Of a DNA stretch of 31,008 nt, positions 24,418-31,008 are shown piece by piece. Where the stretch lies: assembly GCA_965247705.1 (NCBI GenBank), contig CBDFHV010000073.1, positions 1 through 31,008 of the forward strand, in the 5' to 3' direction. Every line of letters starts with the position of its first letter. Within the stretch, counting starts at the first letter, position 1. The position numbers and the translations under genes were made by a program. The notes beneath the pieces were generated by a model. It searched no databases. It saw only the letters and a program-made list of their open reading frames with translations, and was not told the origin of the DNA. The stretch is from CBDFHV01 sp965247705. GTDB lineage: Bacteria; Pseudomonadota; Alphaproteobacteria; Rhodospirillales; CAMCUA01.

Positions 24418-24483
24418 GTTCCGGTCCTCCTTGGACACTTCGATTAAGCCAATTCTGTGTCCAAGGAAATCGGGTCCGACTCA

Positions 24484-24497
24484 TCAAAGAGTGTGCC
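24484..24497. repeat. 14-bp target-site duplication, right copy (IS copy 1)
   Basis: TCAAAGAGTGTGCC, identical to 23056-23069. The gene resumes with CATTGCCCCGAG in frame. Confidence 0.95.
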
Positions 24498-25335
24498 CAT
24501 TGCCCCGAGATGGTCGTGGTACCACCGGGATCGTTCCAGATGGGCTCGCCGCCCAACGAGAAAGGGCGAAGTGAGGGTGAGGGTCCAATACACGAAGTGA
24601 CCATTGGATATTCCCTTGCGGTCGGAAAGTACGAAGTCACATTTTTGGAGTGGGACGCTTGTGTCTCCGCCGATGGCTGCAATGGCTATGCCCCAAGCGA
24701 CAACGACTGTGGGCGCGGCGCGCGGCCTGTGATCAACGTCTCTTGGGATGACGCGAAATCCTACGTGTCATGGCTGAGCCGCGAGACAGGTCAGCCGTAT
24801 CGTCTGCTAAGCGAATCGGAAAGGGAGTACGTAGCGCGGGCAGGGACATCGACGGCCTACTGGTGGGGCGATGAGGCCATTGGCAGTCATGCGGATTGCC
24901 TCACAGAAAGTCAGTTCATCGTTTCTGGCACGGCTCCAGTGGGTAGATTCCTCGCCAACGGTTTCGGCCTTCACGATCTCCTTGGCAATACTTGGGAGTG
25001 GACGGAAGACTGCATTCACGAGAACTATCGCGGCGCACCGTCTGATGGAAGTGCATGGACGTCCGGCGGAGAATGCAGCTTGCGTGTATTTCGCGGAGGT
25101 TTTTGGTTTGGCCGACTAGCGCGTTCTGCGCACCGCGGTTGGCACGTAACGAATGAACGCCACTGTCCTATATGTGGGCTGCGCGTCGCCAGAACACTAC
25201 CGTGAAATCGAAAACGCACAAACAGTACGTTCATCAGATTGTGCCGCACCCCAGCTCAGCATCAATTAAGTGTCTTACCGGAGGCGGCGGGCGCTCATGA
25301 GCCTCTCGCCAGGCATGGCCCTTAAGCGACTTCGG

Positions 25336-26472
25336 TCATCGGGTGCGCCACCGGTGGGCAACGCGCCGGGCCAGGGCGTGGCCGCGCCGGAACGCACCGG
25401 TGCTTGGCGACCTGCCCGCCTCCACCCCTTCGGCCGGGGTATAGACGTCCTCGGCCGTTACCTGGTTGAGCAGCGGTTCCCCGGCGCGGTAGCGGCGGAT
25501 GTTTTCGCATAGGATGTCGAGTTGCCGCGCCTCGCGGTCCGCCAGCCGTGGCGTGACGTGGGGCGTGATGATCAGATTCGGCGCTCGCCACAGGGGACTG
25601 GGGGCCGGCAGCGGCTCGGTCTCCACGGAATCGATGGCTGCCCCGGCGATGCGGCCTTCCTCGAGGGCGCGGATCAGGGCCGGCTCATCGATCAACCCAC
25701 CCCGACCAATGTTGATCAGATAGGCCGAGGGCTTCATGCCCGAAAGCTCTTCGTCCCCGATCAGCCGCCGCGTCCGGTCCGTCAGCGGCAGGGCCAGGAC
25801 GACGAAATCGCCCTCGCCGAGCACGGCCTCCAACCCGTCGCCGTTGTCGGTGCAGTACAGGTGATCGACCTCGGCGCAGGGCCGGTCGCGGCGGCGCAAC
25901 GCCACCACCCGCATGCCGAAGGCCCGGGCGCGCCGCGCCACCTCGACGCCGATGTGGCCGAGTCCGATCAGGGCGACCGTCGCGCCGTGCAGGGCCCGCA
26001 GCGTCCGCTGGCCGCGCACGCCCCAGCGATGCGCCCGTTGGGCCTCGTGGAAGCGCGGATAGTCGAAGCCGAGCGCCAGCATGAAGAACATGACGTGTTC
26101 GGCCAACGCCGGGGCGGAGCGGCCGGCGGCGGAAGTGAGCAGCAATCCGCGGGCGAAGACCTCCGGCCGGGCCGAGCGCTCGACGCCACCGTGCCCGCAG
26201 TGGACCCAGCGCAATTTTCGGCCGGCCAGGATGCGGTCGTCCAGGTCGCCGAGAAGAAAAGCCACGTCGGCATCGCTCACGGCCGACCCGACGGCCAGCG
26301 GATTGAACCGGTTGACTGGCATCAGAACACCGGGCGCGATCGCGCGTCGCACCCTCTCCAGCGCGGCGGCATCCAGGGAAAGGGTCGTCAAGGCGCGGGC
26401 GATCTCGGGCAAAGCGGCGAACCCTTCGCGTGTCAGCGGCGGTGGCGGACATTCTAGTGCCCCCCATCGCAA
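25336..26472 (-). CDS. D-isomer-specific 2-hydroxyacid dehydrogenase (glyoxylate/hydroxypyruvate-reductase type)
   Basis: The gene encodes up to 378 residues. The NAD(P)-binding fold shows GATVALIGLGHIGVEVARRA. The catalytic triad of the family is visible as Arg in LINIGRGGLIDEPAL, Glu in DSVETEPLPA and His in NLIITPHVTP. Such enzymes reduce glyoxylate, hydroxypyruvate or related 2-keto acids. The longest frame opens with TTG 26472 and its first 20 residues are unconvincing; internal TTG or GTG codons within the next 40 are alternatives. The C-terminal 40 residues beyond the family core are Arg-rich. No operon partner is adjacent. Confidence 0.85.
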   Translation of the reverse strand: MRWGALECPPPPLTREGFAALPEIARALTTLSLDAAALERVRRAIAPGVLMPVNRFNPLAVGSAVSDADVAFLLGDLDDRILAGRKLRWVHCGHGGVERSARPEVFARGLLLTSAAGRSAPALAEHVMFFMLALGFDYPRFHEAQRAHRWGVRGQRTLRALHGATVALIGLGHIGVEVARRARAFGMRVVALRRRDRPCAEVDHLYCTDNGDGLEAVLGEGDFVVLALPLTDRTRRLIGDEELSGMKPSAYLINIGRGGLIDEPALIRALEEGRIAGAAIDSVETEPLPAPSPLWRAPNLIITPHVTPRLADREARQLDILCENIRRYRAGEPLLNQVTAEDVYTPAEGVEAGRSPSTGAFRRGHALARRVAHRWRTR

Positions 26473-26570
26473 TTCCCGACCCCATACGACGGCCTTGCGC
26501 GTTCATCCGGCCAGGCGCCCTGCGCCCTTGGGATGACGACACCGCGCCAGTACGGTCGCCGATCCCGCTT

Positions 26571-26585
26571 GTTCTTATTTTGTTC
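26571..26585 (+). promoter_or_regulatory. LexA (SOS) box, alphaproteobacterial type
   Basis: GTTCTTATTTTGTTC matches the GTTC-N7-GTTC direct-repeat operator of alphaproteobacterial LexA. It overlaps a candidate promoter with -35 TTGTTC (26569-26574) and -10 TTATCC (26591-26596), 16-bp spacer. The start codon of the small ORF follows eight bases after the -10, so the transcript would be leaderless or nearly so. Confidence 0.7.
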
Positions 26586-26603
26586 TCAACTTATCCTCTC
26601 CCC

Positions 26604-26804
26604 ATGACCTTCCCTCGGGCCCATCTGGTGGCGATGATCGCCGAGGTGCTGCGCCGCTATGCGGGGTGGCTGAAGCCTCGCTCGCGGCGGGAACGGGAGG
26701 GCACGGGGGCCACCGCGGTGGCGGAGAAGGTGGTGGCGCATATGGAGGCCAGCGGCGTCGCCTGGCACCAGACGCCGCCGGAGGATCCCCATCGGACCCC
26801 GTGA
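26604..26804 (+). CDS. Small putative SOS-regulated protein, function unknown
   Basis: This 66-residue ORF starts at ATG 26604 directly behind the SOS-box promoter. It has an N-terminal amphipathic helix (AHLVAMIAEVLRRYAGWLK), a basic stretch (PRSRREREG), a second helix (AVAEKVVAHMEASGVAW) and a Pro-rich end. There is no membrane segment, so it does not resemble the short inner-membrane SOS division inhibitor SidA of Caulobacter. No Shine-Dalgarno is seen, in keeping with leaderless initiation. A short GC hairpin (ACCCCGTGAACGGGG) overlaps the stop. Coding status rests on the promoter context and the folded-looking sequence. Confidence 0.5.
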   Translation: MTFPRAHLVAMIAEVLRRYAGWLKPRSRREREGTGATAVAEKVVAHMEASGVAWHQTPPEDPHRTP

Positions 26805-27191
26805 ACGGGGATTCGCAGGTCCGAACGGGCTGTGCTATGCCTGCCCTGGCACCCGCCGGGGAGGCACGGCGGCCACGCGCCAGAACGATCACGCCCAATC
26901 ATTCGCGCCATAGCGATCAAGGAGGAAGACCTATGAGACTGTTCGGCAATGCGCTGACCATCGCGTCCGCCGGCCTGCTGGCCGCGGCCGCCGCGACCGC
27001 TCCCGTCCAGGCCGATTGGCCCGAGAAGCCCATCCGCATGGTGGTCCAGTTCAACCCCGGCGGTGGGGGCGATCAATCCCTGTTGCCGCTGAAGCCGCTG
27101 ATGGAGAAATCTCTCGGCAAGTCGCTGCTCTACACCTACAAGCCCGGCGCCGGCAGCCGCATCGGCACCGAGTACATATTCGCCGAGGGCA

Positions 27192-27205
27192 AGGAAGGCT
27201 ATGCC
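27192..27205. repeat. 14-bp target-site duplication, left copy (IS copy 2)
   Basis: AGGAAGGCTATGCC, repeated exactly at 28620-28633. Confidence 0.95.
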
Positions 27206-27222
27206 TGAGTCGGACCCGATTT

Positions 27223-27260
27223 CCTTGGACACAGAATTGGCTTAATCGAAGTGTCCAAGG
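27223..27260 (+). promoter_or_regulatory. Subterminal hairpin covering the OrfA ribosome binding site (copy 2)
   Basis: CCTTGGACAC (27223-27232) and GTGTCCAAGG (27251-27260) are perfect 10-bp inverted arms. The right arm includes the first four bases of AAGGAGG (27257-27263), the Shine-Dalgarno of OrfA at ATG 27272. RNA started outside the IS would contain both arms. The equivalent lies at 24429-24466 in copy 1. Confidence 0.65.
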
Positions 27261-27271
27261 AGGACCGGAAC

Positions 27272-27682
27272 ATGACCGATAATTTTGAGAAGAAAGTTGC
27301 TGTTGATGGGCCTGTGGTAAATGCGGGCGAGCTTGGCTCGTCCACGTTTTCCCCAGGACAGGCTTTGCCGGCAGGCCCGCTGGGACTTGGCCAGCGATGG
27401 ACGGTGGCGCGCAAGCGTGAGGTCGTTCTGCGGCTTTTGCGTGACGAGCCGGTGCAACTTCTGTCGCGCCAGTTGGGCGTAGAGATCTTCCGGCTCGAGC
27501 AGTGGCGTGAGAAAGCGATCGGCGGGATCGACGCCTCGCTCAAGCAACGCAAGGGCGATCCGGTGCAGGCGGAACTGGATAGCGCCATGAAGCGGATCGG
27601 AGAGTTGACCATGCAGGTGGAACTGCTGGAGGCCAAGACGGAGACCTTCGGCCCTTTGGGGCGGCGGAGGTCGCGGCGATGA
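27272..27682 (+). CDS. IS OrfA, copy 2
   Basis: 136 residues, identical to the OrfA of copy 1. The HTH lies at about residues 45-85 and a coiled-coil helix near 110-125. ATG 27272 is preferred over GTG 27251 because AAGGAGG is eight bases upstream of the ATG. It ends in an ATGA overlap with OrfB, so the second ORF is likely translated by stop-start coupling rather than a fused frameshift product. Confidence 0.88.
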   Translation: MTDNFEKKVAVDGPVVNAGELGSSTFSPGQALPAGPLGLGQRWTVARKREVVLRLLRDEPVQLLSRQLGVEIFRLEQWREKAIGGIDASLKQRKGDPVQAELDSAMKRIGELTMQVELLEAKTETFGPLGRRRSRR

Positions 27683-28584
27683 GTGCCGCCACCTCGCCCG
27701 GCACGGGTCTGGCCTACGGCCTGCGGCGGGTCTGCGCCGCCTGGGGCATGGCCCGCTCCTCGTTCTACGCCGTGACCTCCGGCCAGCACGCCGAGCAGCC
27801 GCCGGCAAAGCGTCGGGGACCGAAGCCCGCGATCTCGGACCAGGCGCTGCTGGTGGCGATCGAAGCCGACCTGGAGGCATCGCCCCGGGAGGGCGAGGGC
27901 TACCGCAAGGTCTGGGCTCGGCTTCGGGTCTGTCGCGACATCCGGGTTGCCCGCAAGCGGGTGCTCCGCCTGATGCGCGAGAACAATCTGCTCTCGCCCC
28001 ATCGCTGCCGCCGCCGTGGCGGCAATCCCCATGACGGTGAGATCATCACTCATGCCCCGAACCTCATGTGGGGCACCGATGGCGTTCGGGTGTTCACGGT
28101 GGACGACGGCTGGGGCTGGATCTTCACCGCCGTCGAGCATTGGAACGCCGAGTGTGTCGGCTGGCATGTCTGCAAGCGCGGCGACCGCTTCGCCGCCCTG
28201 CAGCCGATCTCCATGGGGCTTGCCGGGCTGTATGGCTCGACCGCGGCCGGCGCGGCTCGGGGGCTGGCCTTGCGGATGGATCACGGCTCCCAGTATCTGT
28301 CGGACCACTTCACCAACCAGATCAAGTTCTGGGGCATCCAGCCGTCCTACGCCTTCGTCGCCGAGCCCCAGACCAACGGCGTCGCCGAGCGGTTCAATCG
28401 CACGCTGAAGGAACAGATCATCCATGGTCGCATCTACCGCAACATCGCGGAGCTGCGGGACGCCGTCCGCGACTTCGTCGAACTCTACAATGCCCAGTGG
28501 ATCGTCGAAAAGAACGGCTACCTGAGCCCCGCTCAAGCTCGTCAGGCGTGGCACGCCGCGATCTCAATCAGGCCCGCCGCGTGA
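27679..28584 (+). CDS. IS transposase OrfB, copy 2
   Basis: A 301-residue rve-type DDE transposase, identical to copy 1 except for Tyr in GLAYGLRRV. The catalytic Asp, Asp and Glu contexts are GTDGVRVF, MDHGSQYL and GVAERFNR. The stop is 35 bases before the element's right end. Confidence 0.92.
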   Translation: MSAATSPGTGLAYGLRRVCAAWGMARSSFYAVTSGQHAEQPPAKRRGPKPAISDQALLVAIEADLEASPREGEGYRKVWARLRVCRDIRVARKRVLRLMRENNLLSPHRCRRRGGNPHDGEIITHAPNLMWGTDGVRVFTVDDGWGWIFTAVEHWNAECVGWHVCKRGDRFAALQPISMGLAGLYGSTAAGAARGLALRMDHGSQYLSDHFTNQIKFWGIQPSYAFVAEPQTNGVAERFNRTLKEQIIHGRIYRNIAELRDAVRDFVELYNAQWIVEKNGYLSPAQARQAWHAAISIRPAA

Positions 28585-28619
28585 GACAAACTTGTGTCCA
28601 AGGAACCGGGTGCGCTACA

Positions 28620-28633
28620 AGGAAGGCTATGCC
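28620..28633. repeat. 14-bp target-site duplication, right copy (IS copy 2)
   Basis: AGGAAGGCTATGCC, identical to 27192-27205; tctC resumes in frame immediately after. Confidence 0.95.
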
Positions 28634-29347
28634 ATGGGCGGGCTGTTCCTGCCCCACTTCGTCAATTCCATCATTTTCTCCAAGCCCAAGTACAGCGTCG
28701 ACAGCTTTATGCCCCTGGGCCTTATCAGCTCGGACGTGCCCATCTTCTTCGTCCAGAAGGATTCGCCCTTCAAGGACCTGAAGGACCTGGTGGCCGCCGC
28801 CAAGAAGGGCGCGGGAACGGTGTCCCTGGCCATCGGCAGCTTCACGGGCGAGCACTACATCGTGGTCGCGGTTTTGGAGAAGGCCCTGGGGATCAGCTTC
28901 AACGCGGTCAACGTGAAGGGCGGCTCCAAGGTGATGAGCAACGTCATCGGCAAGCACTTCGACGTCGGCATCTCGCGCCCCGTGTCGATCCTTCGGGTGC
29001 GCGACGAGATCCGCGGCCTCGGCATCGCGGCGGCGGAGCGCAACCCCAACTATCCGGAAGCGCCGACCTTGGCCGAGCAGTTCCCGGGCGTCGACATCCC
29101 GATGCTGAGCTCCGACACCGGGGTGATGGTCCCCAAGGCGTTCAAGGACGGCAACCCGGCGGGCTTCGCCAAGCTGGCCAAGGCCTTCGAGGACGCCATC
29201 AAGTCGCCCGACTACGCCAAGGTGCTGGAGCGCCGTGGCCTCGCCCTCGGCTGGAAGGGCCCGGACGCGGCGGCGGCCCATGTCAAGGCCACGTTCGATG
29301 CCATGCAGAAGTACAAAGGTCTGATCGAGGCGGCAAAAAGCCGCTAG

Positions 29348-30946
29348 CCCGAATTATTCACGGCGCTGATTGAAAATGCTGGTGAGCGTAGATTAACCTG
29401 TTGAAATGCCGTATGATTTTGGTGTCAAGACAAGATCACATGGCAACAGAACAACCCACGGCTCACCATGAACGAGATTACCCCCTATCTCCCTGGTTTG
29501 TCACCCGTTGGAGGCAAGCCGCTTTGCGCCCGCTTCGACGGCGGACGGCTGTCGTCGGACGGCGGGGTGTTGTTGTTGGGCGAGATCGACAGGCGGCTCG
29601 GCATCGCCGACGTGCTCGCTTCCTGCGTCACCGACGTGCGCGACCCGGCGAGCACGACCCACGCTTACGTAGACATGATCCGGGCGCGCCTGTTCGCTAT
29701 TGCCTGCGGGTATGAGGATTGCGACGACCTCGACGTTCTGCGTTTCGATCCGGCGTTCAAGCTGGCCTGTGGCCGTTTGTCCGAGAGCGGCGACGACCTG
29801 ATGAGCCAACCGACCCTGTCGCGCCTCGAGAACGCGCCGTCATGGCGCGCGCTCGGGCGCATGGGGCTGTCGATGATCGATCTGTTTTGCGCCAGCTTCA
29901 AGCGCGTTCCGGCGCGCATCGTTCTCGATATCGACGACACCGACGACGCCGTTCACGGCGGCCAGCAGCTGGCGCTGTTCAACGCCCATTACGACGACTA
30001 TTGCTTCCAACCCATCCATATCTTCGAGGCGGCCACCGGCAAGCCGGTGATGTCACTGCTGCGTCCCGGCAAGCGGCCCTCCGGCGACGAGGCGGCGCGG
30101 ATCCTGAGACACGTCATCGGCCGCATCCGCCGCAACTGGCCACGGGTCGAGATCACCGTGCGGGGCGATGGCCACTACGCCACGCCGGAGGCCATGGAAT
30201 TCCTCGAACGTCAGGGCTGCGGCTACATCTTCGGGCTTTCCGGCAACGCCCGGCTGAACAGGATCGGCCAGCCGTGGTGCGAGGACGCCGCCGTGCGCCG
30301 GGCGGGGCAGGGAAAGGATAAGGTGCGCCGCTTCTTCCACACCGGCTACCAGGCCAAAAGCTGGTCACGGCAACGCTCGGTCATCGCCCGCGTGGAAGCT
30401 ACCGCCAAGGGCTGTGACGTCCGCTTCGTCGTCACCAACCTGAGCGGCCGCGCCAAGGCGCTCTACGAGAAGGTCTACTGCGCCCGCGGGCGGATGGAAA
30501 ACATGATCAAGGACCACAAGCTCTACACCAAGTCCGACCGCACGTCGTGCCACCGTTGGGAGGCCAACCAGTTCCGCCTCTTCCTGCATACCGGCGCCTA
30601 CTGGCTGCTGCATCAGCTTCGCCAAGCGGCGCCTCGGAAATCGCTGTGGCGAACGGCCACCTTCGAAACCCTGCGCCGGGCGTTTCTCAAAATCGCCGTC
30701 CGCGTCGAGGAGCTCAAGTCGCGCCTCAGGATCGCCCTGCCTTCGGCCTATCCCTATCAGCCGGCCATGATCGCCATCGCCGGGCGCATCACCGCCCAAG
30801 GGCCCTGAACCAAGCGGCAGGTGCCGCCGGACGAGCCCCGAACAACAACCTCCAACCTCTCCGACAATCCGTCTCAAAAATCGCCGTCAACCCGGTCGCT
30901 ACCGCTCGTCCCGCTGAAATCCGATGGCCGTCATGAATAATTGGGG
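29348..30946 (+). mobile_element. IS1380-family insertion sequence, 1,599 bp
   Basis: Terminal inverted repeats begin CCCGAATTATTCA on the left and CCCCAATTATTCATGACGGC on the right (read inward). The element is flanked by the 4-bp direct repeat CTAG at 29344-29347 and 30947-30950. One transposase gene fills most of it. The left CTAG contains the tctC stop TAG, so insertion left the tctC reading frame unchanged. Confidence 0.9.
29468..30808 (+). CDS. IS1380-family transposase
   Basis: The gene encodes 446 residues from ATG 29468. The family opening LCARFDGGRLSSDGGVLLLG is followed by the DDE core: Asp cluster VLDIDDTDDAVHG, HIFEAATGKPVMSLLRPGKR, RGDGHYATPEAMEFLE, and the Glu region YCARGRMENMIKDHK, then FRLFLHTGAYWLLHQLR. 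It matches the IS1380/IS1247 type in length and motif order. Intact. Confidence 0.93.
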   Translation: MNEITPYLPGLSPVGGKPLCARFDGGRLSSDGGVLLLGEIDRRLGIADVLASCVTDVRDPASTTHAYVDMIRARLFAIACGYEDCDDLDVLRFDPAFKLACGRLSESGDDLMSQPTLSRLENAPSWRALGRMGLSMIDLFCASFKRVPARIVLDIDDTDDAVHGGQQLALFNAHYDDYCFQPIHIFEAATGKPVMSLLRPGKRPSGDEAARILRHVIGRIRRNWPRVEITVRGDGHYATPEAMEFLERQGCGYIFGLSGNARLNRIGQPWCEDAAVRRAGQGKDKVRRFFHTGYQAKSWSRQRSVIARVEATAKGCDVRFVVTNLSGRAKALYEKVYCARGRMENMIKDHKLYTKSDRTSCHRWEANQFRLFLHTGAYWLLHQLRQAAPRKSLWRTATFETLRRAFLKIAVRVEELKSRLRIALPSAYPYQPAMIAIAGRITAQGP

Positions 30947-30961
30947 CTAGGCGGCCATTCC

Positions 30962-30995
30962 GTTCGCCGGGCGGCCGCGACGCTGCCCGGCGAAC
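30962..30995 (+). terminator. Hairpin, probably the original tctC terminator
   Basis: GTTCGCCGGGC and GCCCGGCGAAC form an 11-bp perfect stem with a 12-base loop. Before the IS1380 insertion it would have begun about 11 bases after the tctC stop. No T-tract follows, so efficiency is uncertain. The last 13 bases of the window show nothing identifiable. Confidence 0.5.
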
Positions 30996-31008
30996 CGCTT
31001 CTCGCGAA

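Larger units (their letters stand above)
23070..24483 (-). mobile_element. IS copy 1: 1,414-bp two-ORF IS with DDE (rve) OrfB
   Basis: The element starts with TG and ends with CA. Imperfect terminal inverted repeats of about 27-28 bp share ACCCG and CCTTGGACACA. Two ORFs, OrfA and OrfB, lie on the minus strand and meet in an ATGA overlap. It interrupts an SUMF1-family gene and is bordered by exact 14-bp direct repeats. Organisation resembles the IS3-type orfA/orfB group, but that family normally duplicates 3-5 bp and uses a -1 frameshift. The family assignment therefore stays open. Confidence 0.93.
22857..25205 (+). pseudogene. SUMF1/formylglycine-generating-enzyme family gene, split by an IS
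   Basis: The first part (22857-23069, GTG start) encodes a signal peptide (IALVLLWAPTAAGQNA) and a linker ending MTFKECA. The remainder (24484-25205) continues CPEMVVVPPGSFQMGSPPNE, HEVTIGYSLAVGKYEVTFLE, PVINVSWDDAKSYVSWLSRE, then LLGNTWEWTEDC and RVFRGGFWFGRL. Removing the IS and one 14-bp duplication restores one 306-residue frame. The fold is that of formylglycine-generating/EgtB/PvdO enzymes. The paired active-site Cys expected after the RGG motif in true sulfatase-activating FGE are absent (GGFWFGRLARSAHRGW), so a different role is likely. It was probably exported to the periplasm. Currently the gene cannot make a full product. Confidence 0.85.
27206..28619 (+). mobile_element. IS copy 2: same 1,414-bp element, opposite orientation
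   Basis: It has the same length, termini and ORFs as the element at 23070-24483, read on the plus strand. Comparing the proteins encoded in two frames, only one base difference is apparent (27716 A versus the equivalent G in copy 1). It interrupts tctC. Near-identity and clean duplications indicate recent transposition in this lineage. Confidence 0.93.
26933..29347 (+). pseudogene. tctC: Bug/TctC-family tricarboxylate-type solute-binding protein, split by an IS
   Basis: The 5' part (26933-27205, behind AAGGAGG) encodes a signal peptide (MRLFGNALTIASAGLLAAAA, cleavage near VQA-D) and WPEKPIRMVVQFNPGGGGDQ to AEGKEGYA. The 3' part (from 28620) continues MGGLFLPHFVNSIIFSKPKY, then KKGAGTVSLAIGSFTGEHYI and the family C-terminus to AAKSR. 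Deleting the IS and one 14-bp repeat restores 328 residues in frame. Bug proteins bind small carboxylates in the periplasm for tripartite tricarboxylate transporters. No tctA or tctB is adjacent, and a hairpin originally followed the stop, so it was probably an orphan. The TAG stop lies in an IS1380 target duplication. Confidence 0.9.

Noticed and set aside
23135..24574. 479-residue plus-strand ORF across IS copy 1 (and its mirror at 27199-28554)
   Set aside because: It is antisense to OrfA/OrfB, whose catalytic motifs are clear; it only stays open because of GC bias.
23070..28619. Composite transposon formed by the two inverted IS copies
   Set aside because: Each copy has its own 14-bp duplication and interrupts its own gene, so they inserted separately; no duplication flanks the pair as a unit.
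30951..31008. Possible C-terminus of a minus-strand gene entering from the right edge
   Set aside because: Only about 19 residues of unremarkable sequence are available and a strong hairpin occupies most of it.

Overview
The window suggests a high-GC alphaproteobacterium, most likely of the Rhodospirillales type. The main evidence is the conserved minus-strand block small ORF-murA-hisG-hisD-UPF0262-LMW phosphatase-infA-maf-rng-yacG, followed by tRNA-Phe. Other signs are a short-form HisG, an UPF0262 gene, and a GTTC-N7-GTTC SOS box of the alphaproteobacterial LexA type.

Bases 1-8270 are the early and integration end of a prophage or related integrative element, all on the plus strand and packed with ATGA/GTGA stop-start overlaps. 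It begins with the C-terminus of an S24/CI-type repressor and two repressor-like palindromes 30 bp apart in front of the first early gene. Then come small phage ORFs, a pentapeptide-repeat gene, a coiled-coil protein, a RecT-like protein, a RecD/Pif1-type helicase, two partial DUF5131 genes, an AlpA-like DNA-binding protein and a tyrosine integrase. The integrase abuts the 3' end of tRNA-Phe, the presumed attachment site. The element looks partly decayed: the pentapeptide and helicase genes each change frame, and DUF5131 is a tandem pair of incomplete copies.

Bases 8292-15400 are the housekeeping block: RNA processing, histidine synthesis, peptidoglycan precursor synthesis and translation initiation. 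A 29-bp imperfect inverted repeat lies between infA and the phosphatase gene.

Bases 15560-19830 are an insertion between murA and its usual small upstream gene. The 3' end of that small gene is present twice and brackets a truncated ABC-transporter binding protein and an IS21-family istAB element.

Bases 19936-31008 are accessory DNA: tRNA-Thr, a cyclic-nucleotide-binding protein and its decayed copy flanking a PhoX-type phosphatase, an SUMF1-family gene, a D-2-hydroxyacid dehydrogenase, a small ORF behind an SOS box, and an orphan Bug/TctC binding protein. Two nearly identical 1,414-bp IS copies in opposite orientation have each split a gene (SUMF1-type and tctC). Each is bordered by an exact 14-bp target duplication, and removing IS plus one duplication restores both reading frames. 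An IS1380-family element sits exactly at the tctC stop codon with a CTAG duplication.

The most noteworthy signals are the two-ORF IS with 14-bp duplications, its terminal hairpin over the OrfA ribosome binding site, the SOS-box small gene, and the att-like duplication beside murA. All calls rest on reading the sequence; no database search was run.
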